Shown: positions 6,028-13,247 of the stretch, piece after piece
Layout of the letters: each line of letters starts with the position of its first letter
Numbering within the stretch: the stretch's first letter is position 1
From: Patescibacteria group bacterium
GTDB lineage: Bacteria; Patescibacteriota; Minisyncoccia; Portnoybacterales; GWB1-42-6
Assembly: GCA_018826025.1 (NCBI GenBank)
Contig: JAHKAK010000021.1
Coordinates: forward strand, 1-21,224
Reading direction: 5' to 3'
Length of the DNA: 21,224 bases
Notes under the pieces: generated by a model
Databases searched by the model: none
What the model saw: the letters and a program-made list of their open reading frames with translations, nothing else
What the model was told of the DNA's origin: nothing
Translations under genes and position numbers: made by a program

Positions 6028-7641
6028 CTATTTTACCACAACGACTTTTTCACCGGCCGCTAAACCCTCGGTAATTTCAATCATCGTTTCCCCTTCCAGA
6101 CCGGTTTTGACGATTCGTTCCGTTGTTTGGCCGTTGACCAGAATTTGAACGTATTTTTCGCCATTCCGGGCCTTAACCACGTAGTAGGGCAAAAGTAAAA
6201 CATCTTCTTTTTTATCGGTTTGAATATCCATGTTAACCGTCATGCCGGATTTTATTCGGGAGTCGTCCGCGTTGAAAACGGAAGTAATTTTATAATAGAT
6301 AACGCCCGAAACCACAGTTTCGGCCGGATCAATGGCAACGATCTGGCCGGCAAATTTTTCTAACGGACCCAAAGAGTCCAGCGTCATGACCACCGGATCT
6401 CCCAAATTAATTTTAGCGATTTCGTTTTCCGAAACATTAGCTTCAATCTCAAATTTTGCCGCGCTTAAAATTGAAATAACGTTGGCGTTGGCCGCCACAA
6501 TTTCTCCGATTTCAGTTTCTTTTTTGGTGACGATGCCGTTAAGCGGAGAAAAAAGGACTGTCTTGGACAAAGCGGCTTCGTAATTTTGCACATTGGCTTG
6601 AGCGTATTTTATTTGCGCTTCTTGGCCGGCGATGGCATCGGCCGTTGAGCCGGCCTGTTTTAAGGATAGCTGGTCGCGTGCGGCGGCCAGCGTATTTTGC
6701 GCGGTGGAAATATTGCTTTGATTGGTGGCTTTTTGAGTCGCGATGGCCTGGCTTTGCGTGCTGATGGCAGTCAAAGCCGTGCTCACATTCGTCCGGCCGG
6801 TGTTTACGTAATACTTATAATTGGTCAAATTGGTGGCGCTCAAACCAGTAGAATTATTTACCGCCGCCGCCGCGCTGTTTAAAAAATCCAAAATTTTATC
6901 CAGACGCGCCGTACTTTTAATCAGCGCCAAATCCAAAGACGCGCGGTCGCTCGTCAAGGCGTCCAATTCCTGTTTAAATTGCTCCAGTTCTGTTTCGGCC
7001 AGGCGCCGCTTCCATTCGGCATCCGAAGTCGCTTGGCTGCTGGAATAAAAAGATAATTTGGGGTCCGCGGAATTATCATTGGTGAACAGTTCATCGGTTT
7101 GTTTATTCACCGCGTCATCGGCGTTAATATAAGCGTCATTTATAATATCTTTAACATCGTCATAATAATTGTTTAAATCGGTTTCCGCCTTAGCCTGAAC
7201 ATCGCGCAGAGTCTTGGCGGCGTTACTCACCGTGGTCTGCGCGATTTGCAGCTCCTCGGGCCTGGTCCCGCTTTTAAGCTCCGCCAATTTCACGATCTCT
7301 TTATCCAAAGAGGCTCGGGCTTGAGCTAATTGGGCCGCTAAATCCGCATTGCTTAAAATTGCCAAGCGCTGGCCGGCTGTTACCATATCCCCCACTTTCA
7401 CGCTAATCACCGCCACCTTCCCGCTTCTTTCAAAAGCCAAATCAACGCTGTCCGCCGGCTTAACCTTGCCCGTCACGCTCACCTGCTGGATAATTTCACC
7501 CCGGACAACTTCAATCAGCTCGTTGGTTGTTTCTTGCGAGCCGCGCCAGTAGGCGAAAGCGCCCCAGCCGGCCAAAATCGCCACGATTATTAAAATAACG
7601 TAAAGCGGTCTTTTTAAGATATTTTTAATTTTTTGCATCAT
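6028..7641 (-). CDS. MacA/HlyD-type periplasmic adaptor (membrane fusion protein)
   Basis: The protein has 537 residues, longer than typical MacA (about 370-400) because of a large helical insert. In order: a membrane anchor at about 12-31; a first lipoyl half-motif (SGKVAVISVKVGDMVTAGQRLAIL, about 69-93); a long alanine- and glutamine-rich coiled-coil region; the second lipoyl half (FSPLNGIVTKKETEIGEIV); and beta-barrel and membrane-proximal domains ending in ITEGLAAGEKVVVVK. Such adaptors link MacB-type pumps to the outer part of the envelope; in a cell without an outer membrane they would contact the wall side. It is the first gene of the export cluster. A weak promoter (TGGACT, 18 bp, TAGAAT on the minus strand) may lie within the 107 bp upstream. 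Confidence 0.9.
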   Translation of the reverse strand: MMQKIKNILKRPLYVILIIVAILAGWGAFAYWRGSQETTNELIEVVRGEIIQQVSVTGKVKPADSVDLAFERSGKVAVISVKVGDMVTAGQRLAILSNADLAAQLAQARASLDKEIVKLAELKSGTRPEELQIAQTTVSNAAKTLRDVQAKAETDLNNYYDDVKDIINDAYINADDAVNKQTDELFTNDNSADPKLSFYSSSQATSDAEWKRRLAETELEQFKQELDALTSDRASLDLALIKSTARLDKILDFLNSAAAAVNNSTGLSATNLTNYKYYVNTGRTNVSTALTAISTQSQAIATQKATNQSNISTAQNTLAAARDQLSLKQAGSTADAIAGQEAQIKYAQANVQNYEAALSKTVLFSPLNGIVTKKETEIGEIVAANANVISILSAAKFEIEANVSENEIAKINLGDPVVMTLDSLGPLEKFAGQIVAIDPAETVVSGVIYYKITSVFNADDSRIKSGMTVNMDIQTDKKEDVLLLPYYVVKARNGEKYVQILVNGQTTERIVKTGLEGETMIEITEGLAAGEKVVVVK

Positions 7642-7748
7642 ATTTATAGCTATTTATGATTATTATTTATTATTCTAAAACAATCAGCCAAAAAAGTCCA
7701 GTTTAATGGTATTTTATCAGTAAAATGATATCCACAAATACTCTCTTC

Positions 7749-7854
7749 TGTCATTCCCGCGGAGGCGGGAATCCAGGGCCCGGATCCCCCCGTATCAAGC
7801 ATGCACTCGTGAAAATGGGTGTACGGGGCAAGCTTAGTCAAGCCCGGGATGACA
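7749..7854. repeat. MITE-like dispersed repeat, copy 2
   Basis: It starts TGTCATTCCCGC and ends GGGATGACA. It carries GGCGGGAATCCAG near its left end and the same 41-bp module as copy 1 (here 7788-7828), whose ends CCCCGTA/TACGGGG are inverted. It lies in the 418-bp gap between the adaptor and the malic enzyme; apart from this repeat and two hairpins, nothing coding is seen there. Confidence 0.85.
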
Positions 7855-7945
7855 AAAGCGGGATCAAAGAAACTTCGCTTATCATCTTTTACTCTTGCGT
7901 TAAACACTCCCTTTGCTAGTCCGTGAGCTACGCATTAAATGCACG

Positions 7946-7971
7946 CGCCCCGCTTAGCGGGGGCGGTTTTT
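7946..7971 (+). terminator. GC-rich hairpin with T-run on the plus strand, no matching gene
   Basis: CGCCCCGC and GCGGGGGCG (one bulged G) flank TTA and are followed by GTTTTT. It looks like an intrinsic terminator on the plus strand, yet no plus-strand gene precedes it. It may back up the minus-strand terminator next to it or end an unrecognised small RNA. Confidence 0.5.
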
Positions 7972-7977
7972 CATATA

Positions 7978-8015
7978 ATAAAAACCTGCGGCAAACATGA
8001 AGTCTGCCGCAGGTT
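7978..8015 (-). terminator. Intrinsic terminator of the malic enzyme gene
   Basis: On the minus strand AACCTGCGGCA and TGCCGCAGGTT (11 bp, perfect) flank an 11-base loop and are followed by a T-rich tail. It lies about 45 bases after the malic enzyme stop. Confidence 0.85.
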
Positions 8016-8059
8016 CGTGTTTATTCTTCGTAGCTACAGAGTCATCACAAAGACTACAA

Positions 8060-9208
8060 TTACTCTTTTATCGCCCGTGCTACGGCCTTGACCACTCGCT
8101 TGTCAAAGGGTGAGGGCATAATATGGTTGGCTGTTGGCTTTTTTACCAAGGCCGCTAAATTTTTAGCCGCGGCTAATTTCATTTTCGGTGTAATTTTTTT
8201 AACGTTACTATCTAAGGCGCCGCGGAAAATTCCGGGGAACCCCAAAACATTATTTATTTGATTGGGAAAATCCGAGCGGCCCGTGGCGACAATCGCGGCG
8301 CCGGCTTTTTTAGCTTCCGCGGGCATAATTTCGGGAATGGGATTGGCCATAGCGAAAACTATGGCTTGTTTATTCATGCTTTTTATGTGTTCGGGCTTAA
8401 ATAAATCAGCCTTGGACAACCCCATTAAAATATCCGCCCCTTTTATGGCTTCCTCCATGGAACCGGAAAGCCCGCAAACATTCGTTGCTTTGGCCATTTC
8501 GCTTTTAAAACGGTTAGTATAGCTTCGTTGCCGGCAAACAATCGCTTCACTGTCCACCAAAATAACGTCTCCTGCTCCCTCAAGTAATAAAAGTTTAGCG
8601 GTCGCGATGCCCGCGGCGCCCGCGCCAACAATGACAATCTTGCTTTTGGCAATAGATTTTTTCACGACTTTCAAGGAGTTAATCATCGCCGCCAGCACCA
8701 CCACGGCCGTGCCATGCTGATCGTCGTGCATAACCGGAATATCAAGTTCCTTAATCAGCCGCTCTTCAATTTCAAAACAGCGGGGAGCCGAAATATCTTC
8801 CAAGTTGATGCCGCCAAAAATTGGCGCGATATGCTTAACTGTCTCCACGATTTCCTCGGTGTTTTGCGTGTTTAAAACTATAGGAAAAGCATCCACGTTG
8901 GCAAACGCTTTAAATAATTGGCATTTTCCTTCCATAACCGGCATGGCCCCTTCCGGCCCGATATTGCCCAGCCCCAAAACAGCCGAGCCGTCCGAAACCA
9001 CGGCCACAGTATTTCTTTTGATGGTAAAGTCGCGAACTTCGTTTTTATGCGCGGCTAAGTATGAAGCCACCGCGCCAACGCCGGGCGTGTAAAAAAGACT
9101 CAAGTCTTTTGGAGTTTTTACCGCTACTTTACTGACCACGGAAATTTTGCCTTTTAACTTTTTGTGCAAGGCAATCGCCTTTTGGGCAATGGGATTTTGT
9201 TTAGACAT
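8060..9208 (-). CDS. Malic enzyme (malate oxidoreductase, decarboxylating)
   Basis: The 382 residues fit the short bacterial malic enzymes. Visible are the catalytic Tyr40 in FYTPGVG, VSDGSAVLGLGNIG (71-84), catalytic Lys95 in MEGKCQLFK, metal ligands in NLEDISAPRCFEIE (Glu137, Asp138) and Asp162 in HDDQHGTA, the dinucleotide-binding GAGAAG (195-200), and ANPIPE (288-293). It converts malate to pyruvate and CO2 with reduction of NAD(P). Asp219 at the end of the second strand (VDS) fits NAD, but cofactor choice cannot be settled here. It is a single-gene unit with its own terminator. Its presence in a genome of reduced type suggests a role in pyruvate or reducing-power supply. Confidence 0.96.
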   Translation of the reverse strand: MSKQNPIAQKAIALHKKLKGKISVVSKVAVKTPKDLSLFYTPGVGAVASYLAAHKNEVRDFTIKRNTVAVVSDGSAVLGLGNIGPEGAMPVMEGKCQLFKAFANVDAFPIVLNTQNTEEIVETVKHIAPIFGGINLEDISAPRCFEIEERLIKELDIPVMHDDQHGTAVVVLAAMINSLKVVKKSIAKSKIVIVGAGAAGIATAKLLLLEGAGDVILVDSEAIVCRQRSYTNRFKSEMAKATNVCGLSGSMEEAIKGADILMGLSKADLFKPEHIKSMNKQAIVFAMANPIPEIMPAEAKKAGAAIVATGRSDFPNQINNVLGFPGIFRGALDSNVKKITPKMKLAAAKNLAALVKKPTANHIMPSPFDKRVVKAVARAIKE

Positions 9209-9274
9209 GAAGTTGTAATTTTAAAAATTATCGCGCACCAAAATATTATATTTTTCAATATAATTAGTTCGCTC

Positions 9275-9306
9275 GGTCAAAGTAAAAATTTATTTTTACT
9301 TTGACC
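9275..9306. promoter_or_regulatory. Perfect 14-bp inverted repeat upstream of the malic enzyme
   Basis: GGTCAAAGTAAAAA (9275-9288) and its exact complement (9293-9306) flank TTTA. It lies 67 bases before the malic enzyme start. It could be an operator, or a terminator-like structure for the small gene upstream, which already has its own terminator at 9346-9376. Confidence 0.5.
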
Positions 9307-9345
9307 TCGTTGCTAATTATAGCAAAACTCTAAAAAATAGCCAAG

Positions 9346-9376
9346 GAAAAAGGAGCCTTGTTGTAAAAGGCCCCTT
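9346..9376 (-). terminator. Intrinsic terminator of the A9-split small gene
   Basis: On the minus strand AAGGGGCCTT and AAGGCTCCTT (10 bp with one G-T pair) flank a 7-base loop, followed by TTTTT. It starts 4 bases after the second-frame stop at 9380-9382, so it supports that full-length frame as a real gene. Confidence 0.85.
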
Positions 9377-9379
9377 CAT

Positions 9380-9608
9380 TCATTCGGGAGGCGGGCACTT
9401 GTTTCCGACAAGAGAATATTCAGCTATACGAAACTCCCTTGTTTTGGGGTGGCCATTTGGACAAATCCGAGTTACCAGTATAATGGCGCCGTCATCAGAA
9501 AGCTCGCTTTTTTTTTACAATTCCGAGGTCATCGTCGTTGATCTCTTTTCCAGCGTTGTTTTTTGGAACAAGTTTAACTCGAGTAAAATACCCTATTAAA
9601 ATAGCCAT
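9380..9608 (-). CDS. Small protein gene split by an A9 run (frameshift or slippage)
   Basis: A strong AAGGAGGGAGG precedes the ATG at 9606-9608. The first frame gives 37 residues (MAILIGYFTRVKLVPKNN...) and stops at TGA 9495-9497, just after a run of nine A. Removing one A joins it to a second frame: ...KKSELSDDGAIILVTR, then CPNGHPKTREFRIAEYSL, ending NKCPPPE at TGA 9380-9382, 75 residues in all. A promoter lies upstream and a terminator right after the second stop, so the whole length behaves as one gene. Two Cys and one His (CPNGH...KC) hint at metal binding but are too few for a firm call. The break could be a sequencing or assembly error, a real mutation, or transcriptional slippage on A9. 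Function is unknown. Confidence 0.65.
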
Positions 9609-9660
9609 GCCTCCCTCCTTTCTAAATTCTAAAAAGAACCATGAAAACCGTATTATTAAA

Positions 9661-9689
9661 AGTATAGCACGAAAGGCAAATACTTTTAA
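9661..9689 (-). promoter_or_regulatory. Promoter of the A9-split small gene
   Basis: On the minus strand TTAAAA (9684-9689), a 17-bp spacer and TATACT (9661-9666), with TGC directly before the -10 box (extended -10). The leader then carries GTTCTTTTT (9631-9639) and the strong ribosome binding site. Confidence 0.6.
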
Positions 9690-9708
9690 CCCCTTTTAAT
9701 AAAAAATA

Positions 9709-10848
9709 TTACTTTAATTTAAATACCGGAATTTCCGGCGTATTGCCCGTTCGCATCGGCGGCCCCCAAGTGCCAAGGCCATTGGTCGTGTAAATTGTAA
9801 AATCACCCAGTGAATTTAAGCCGTAATCATATTGGCCATAAATTAGCCAGGTGAAAAAATTAAACGGCCAAATTTGTCCGTTATGGCTGTGGCCGGATAG
9901 CTGAAAATTAATGCCCGTTGCAACGGCTTGTCCAATATTTATTGGCGCGTGATACATTAAAATACTGGGCTTATCCCGGTCCCAGCCGGGCAAAGAATTT
10001 ATAATTTTTTCCTCATCGCTTGATCGGCCGGTAATGCCAATTTCGCCGCTTAATAATGAATAGTCCAGCCCGACTATTTGCAACCCGTCAACAACAATGA
10101 TCTCATTGATTAAAATTTTTATCGTAGTCTGGCGCAAGGCCGTTAAAGCCCGGTCCAGCCCAACGTAAGATTCATGGTTTCCGGTAACGAAAAATACGCC
10201 TTCTTTGGCGCGCAGATTATTTAACGGCTCAATAAAAACATCCAGCCCTCCGTCCATGCCGTCAAATAAATCGCCCGTAATTAAAATCAAATCCGGATTT
10301 TGCGCGTTGGTTTGGTCAACAATATTTTGTAAAAATTTTTCCCCGTGGACCCGGCCCAAGTGGATATCGGCCAGCTGGACAATAGTTTTACCCTGCCAGG
10401 CCGCGGGCAGATTTTTTATTTTTATTGTTATATTTTTTACTTGGGGATGTTGGGCATTCCAGAAACCATAAGCGGAAAAAATTATCGCCGCTGAAAAAAT
10501 AACCGCGCCAAAAACCAGCCGGTTGAAATTCAGTCCCGCTAAATTCATCAGCCAATTCATTAGCCAAATTAAAATCGCCGCCAATAACAAATTTATCGCT
10601 ATCCCAAGCCAAGAAGCGCTGATGATATAAATTACCCGACTTAGCCAGCCTTGATCAAAGTGCGCCACGAACGCGGAAGCAAAAAAGGCCAGCGGTAAAA
10701 TAAATAAAAAAACCGCCAGGCCTAATTTAAAAAAGCCGCTGATATTAAAAGCGCTGACCAGCGACCGATAAATAAAATAATGCCCGCCAAATATGAACAC
10801 CAGTCCGAAGACAATAAACGGCAGAAACTTAATAAAAGAAAAATCCAT
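9709..10848 (-). CDS. Membrane-anchored metallophosphoesterase (calcineurin-like, YkuE/YaeI type)
   Basis: The 379 residues start with about four membrane segments (within 8-130). A calcineurin-like phosphoesterase domain follows with its full metal-binding set: Asp161-x-His163 (ADIHLG), GDLFDG (Asp193), GNHE (Asn224, His225), His300 in MYHAP, and GHSH (His320, His322). Related proteins cleave phosphodiester or phosphomonoester bonds of nucleotides or lipid-linked substrates at the membrane; the exact substrate is unknown. The domain is expected outside or at the membrane face depending on topology. An extended -10 box ends 6 bases before the ATG with no Shine-Dalgarno, suggesting a leaderless mRNA. 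Confidence 0.92.
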   Translation of the reverse strand: MDFSFIKFLPFIVFGLVFIFGGHYFIYRSLVSAFNISGFFKLGLAVFLFILPLAFFASAFVAHFDQGWLSRVIYIISASWLGIAINLLLAAILIWLMNWLMNLAGLNFNRLVFGAVIFSAAIIFSAYGFWNAQHPQVKNITIKIKNLPAAWQGKTIVQLADIHLGRVHGEKFLQNIVDQTNAQNPDLILITGDLFDGMDGGLDVFIEPLNNLRAKEGVFFVTGNHESYVGLDRALTALRQTTIKILINEIIVVDGLQIVGLDYSLLSGEIGITGRSSDEEKIINSLPGWDRDKPSILMYHAPINIGQAVATGINFQLSGHSHNGQIWPFNFFTWLIYGQYDYGLNSLGDFTIYTTNGLGTWGPPMRTGNTPEIPVFKLK

Positions 10849-10854
10849 AATTAA

Positions 10855-10860
10855 ATCATA
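10855..10860 (-). promoter_or_regulatory. Extended -10 box for the phosphoesterase, possibly leaderless
   Basis: TGATATGAT on the minus strand leaves 6 bases between the -10 box and the ATG, so transcription would start at about the first codon. The -35 region is weak. Confidence 0.45.
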
Positions 10861-10912
10861 TCACAATGCGTCAAACGTTAAAAAAATACTTCTCCACAGC
10901 CAAAAAGATAAT

Positions 10913-11881
10913 TTAATTTAGTTCTTTAAGCAGCTTTTTAAAACCGGCCGTATTAACGAAAAAGTTTTGTTTGTTTCGTTCCAAGCTTTGTTTTATATTC
11001 GTAATCTGATTTAATATTTTACCTTTATTTAAATATTTTTTATTCGCAAAAAGATTAAAATAAATTCCATCTAAAAATGAAATGTAATGAATTCTATGAT
11101 TATTTTCGCTATAGCTGATGAAAGAAATTACTTCGTTAATTTGCTTATCTTGTCCACCACCACCCTCTTTCATATGTTTGTGTTCCACGATAAAAATCTT
11201 TCCTTTATTCTTTATTAAAAAATCTGGCATTTTTTGTTCTTTTTTATTGCTCCAAGAAAATTTTATTTTATAGCTATCTAATAAATTTTTAAAAAGCTTT
11301 CTTCCTTTTTTATCCGCTTCAATGTATTTTTTATCGCCTTGAGAAATAAAATTTTTCAAAGTTTCATCGTTGGCTTTTTTATAGCCTGCTTTATCTAAAA
11401 ATTTGGAAACCTTATAAATACCCAAATTACCGCTTTCTTTATGCGCTTTGGCGTCTTTACCGACTTGTAGGGTCGTCGGCGAATATCCGTAAGATGAATA
11501 TAAACGATGCCTTAACCCAATGTATTTATCAACGATCTTTTTTATAACCTTAAACTGATCGACGGAATTCATTTTAGCAAAAAGACTATATGAAATATCT
11601 ACAACCGGCCAGAAAGAAACGAATTCGGAGTAATTAATACTTTTATTTTTTACAATTTCTAATATTTTTTCAATTGCTTTTTTAGTAGTCGCTCGGTTCT
11701 TATTATTTTTAGCAAAATTATAAGCCGATATGCTTTCAAGCAAATCAAAATTTTTCTTCATCAAATCAGTCGGGGTCTTGGGGTCTTTTGATATAATTAA
11801 ATTCCCTTTTTTTAGATAAAATGCATCAATAATCGGCTCGGGGTTATTTAACGAAAATTCAAATAATTTGATGTTGTCCAT
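10913..11881 (-). CDS. Putative type II restriction endonuclease, PD-(D/E)xK fold
   Basis: The 322 residues have no overall family I recognise, but the C-terminal half carries a PD-(D/E)xK nuclease signature: Pro219-Asp220 (MPDFLIKN), then Glu233-x-Lys235 (FIVEHKH), followed by GGGGQ (240-244), which resembles the Gln-containing motif after the active site in many nucleases. It begins 12 bases after the stop of a DNA methyltransferase gene in the same orientation. The pair fits a type II restriction-modification system in which this enzyme cuts unmethylated DNA. The gene is clearly more AT-rich than its neighbours, a sign of recent acquisition. The recognition site cannot be read from sequence. 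No Shine-Dalgarno is clear. The nuclease call comes from motif plus context. Confidence 0.75.
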   Translation of the reverse strand: MDNIKLFEFSLNNPEPIIDAFYLKKGNLIISKDPKTPTDLMKKNFDLLESISAYNFAKNNKNRATTKKAIEKILEIVKNKSINYSEFVSFWPVVDISYSLFAKMNSVDQFKVIKKIVDKYIGLRHRLYSSYGYSPTTLQVGKDAKAHKESGNLGIYKVSKFLDKAGYKKANDETLKNFISQGDKKYIEADKKGRKLFKNLLDSYKIKFSWSNKKEQKMPDFLIKNKGKIFIVEHKHMKEGGGGQDKQINEVISFISYSENNHRIHYISFLDGIYFNLFANKKYLNKGKILNQITNIKQSLERNKQNFFVNTAGFKKLLKELN

Positions 11882-11893
11882 GGTCTTTATGAA

Positions 11894-12904
11894 TTAAAAT
11901 AATTTTAATCTGGCAATAGGGCAGGCTAATTCAAAAGCTTCCTCCAAAAAGGCCCTTGCCGTCATATAGTCAAGCCTTCTCCTCCTCTCGCCATTTTTCT
12001 TATTACCTTTAAATGGGGAAAGGAGGACGTCGTTAGTTTTTTTTCTAAAATCAAAAAGTAGTTTATTGCTATGCTCAATAATTTTATTTATTATTTCCTT
12101 GTCCGCCTTAATTTCAATTACCGTTATCAGCCTAGAACTATATTTAATTTCAGACAAATCATAATTTATTTCTTCAGGCTTCATAAACATGATTGGTTTT
12201 TGTGGATTTGTGGTGTCCACAGCTCTCAGCGCGATTTGTCCAGTAGGCGCATTAAACTTCATATAAATATTTTTATGCGGCATCTTACGCATTTTTTCAA
12301 AATACCCCAAATCGCCTAACAACTCATCATTTTTGTATACATCAATTTGATTATATTCCTTATTTTTATTATCAAAACAAATTACACAAATTGGATTTTC
12401 CGTATCGTTAAACAACAAGTCTTCTATTATAGTGATGCTTGCCAACCTGCTTTTTGGAAGTTTTGAATTAATAAATGTCTCCGGAATAATCATGACACCA
12501 AAATCATTGGCAAGGCATTTTTCAATGGCTAATTGATATAAGTCATCGTAACGACAAATATCAAAATATTTTTTTACATTTTCATAAATGCCTTTTCTTT
12601 TGGCGCTATAATTTGTTAAATAAGGTGGGTTGGTTATTATAATTGAGTTCTTGATTCTCGGAATGCTCAAAAGACTATCGTTTTGTTTCCAGTTTAAAGA
12701 ACCGTCTATGTCTAACCCTTTAATTTTCTTAAAGCCAATATTTTCAGCTACTTTTAGCAAATCGCCGCCGCCAGCAAAAGGGTCAAAGGCGATAGTGGCC
12801 CCTGTAGACTTGATAAACGCTAAAACATGCTTTTTCAGCCAGAAGCCATTTTTAGTATAAAATTGCCCTAAACTCCTTTTTTTAGCTATGGTGTCCATGC
12901 TCAT
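11894..12904 (-). CDS. Adenine-specific DNA methyltransferase of a restriction-modification pair
   Basis: The 336 residues begin with LGQFYT (12-17, the motif X region of many N6-adenine methyltransferases). SAM-binding motif I is DPFAGGGDLL (41-50), LDID (64-67) is motif II-like, and catalytic motif IV is TNPPY (91-95). It should transfer a methyl group from S-adenosylmethionine to adenine in the host's recognition site and protect it from the nuclease encoded 12 bases downstream. The target-recognition region is presumably in residues 150-320. The gene is AT-rich like the nuclease. A TATAAT with TGC before it abuts the first ATG, so translation may in fact begin at the second ATG (12896-12898) on a leaderless mRNA, giving a protein two residues shorter. 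Confidence 0.88.
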   Translation of the reverse strand: MSMDTIAKKRSLGQFYTKNGFWLKKHVLAFIKSTGATIAFDPFAGGGDLLKVAENIGFKKIKGLDIDGSLNWKQNDSLLSIPRIKNSIIITNPPYLTNYSAKRKGIYENVKKYFDICRYDDLYQLAIEKCLANDFGVMIIPETFINSKLPKSRLASITIIEDLLFNDTENPICVICFDNKNKEYNQIDVYKNDELLGDLGYFEKMRKMPHKNIYMKFNAPTGQIALRAVDTTNPQKPIMFMKPEEINYDLSEIKYSSRLITVIEIKADKEIINKIIEHSNKLLFDFRKKTNDVLLSPFKGNKKNGERRRRLDYMTARAFLEEAFELACPIARLKLF

Positions 12905-12910
12905 ATTATA
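12905..12910 (-). promoter_or_regulatory. Extended -10 box abutting the methyltransferase start
   Basis: TGCTATAAT on the minus strand ends directly before the annotated ATG. A start 7 bases downstream of the box falls on the A of the second ATG (12898). No good -35 hexamer is seen. Confidence 0.6.
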
Positions 12911-12957
12911 GCAAAACTTAGCATAAAATAGAACTCATACTGTTTAGTAAAAAAGCC

Positions 12958-13233
12958 TTACGCTGCCAGACTGCTCAAACCCTTAAACCCGATAATCGCC
13001 GCGGCGATAAATAAAAGCCATTGGGGAATGACGATAAAAATGCCAAGCAATATTAAAATCACCGCCGCGACGTCTTGCAGACCGCCAATATCGGTTAAGG
13101 ATATGCAAGCTTTGGCAAACAGTAAAATCGCCGTGGCGATTATCACGCTCACAGAAATTTCCACACCCAGCCCCAGAGCGCAAAGCAGAACCGCCACGTG
13201 CAGATCAAAAAGCCCTAAAAGTCCGACGATCAT
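12958..13233 (-). CDS. Small integral membrane protein, unknown function
   Basis: The 91 residues are nearly all hydrophobic and would form three to four membrane segments (about 3-20, 27-45, 55-72 and 75-90) with very short loops. The first contains DLHVAV, an otherwise rare His in a membrane segment. I do not recognise a family. It begins 14 bases after the ObgE stop in the same direction, so it is probably cotranscribed with obgE, and ends about 50 bases before the restriction-modification genes. No Shine-Dalgarno is clear before its ATG. Confidence 0.7.
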   Translation of the reverse strand: MIVGLLGLFDLHVAVLLCALGLGVEISVSVIIATAILLFAKACISLTDIGGLQDVAAVILILLGIFIVIPQWLLFIAAAIIGFKGLSSLAA

Positions 13234-13247
13234 AAAATTTAATATTT

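Noticed and set aside
7650..7907. 85-aa minus-strand reading frame
   Set aside because: It is a translation of the MITE-like repeat (7749-7854) with no ribosome binding site.
9399..9599. 66-aa plus-strand reading frame
   Set aside because: It is antisense to the A9-split small gene, which has a promoter, ribosome binding site and terminator; this frame has none.
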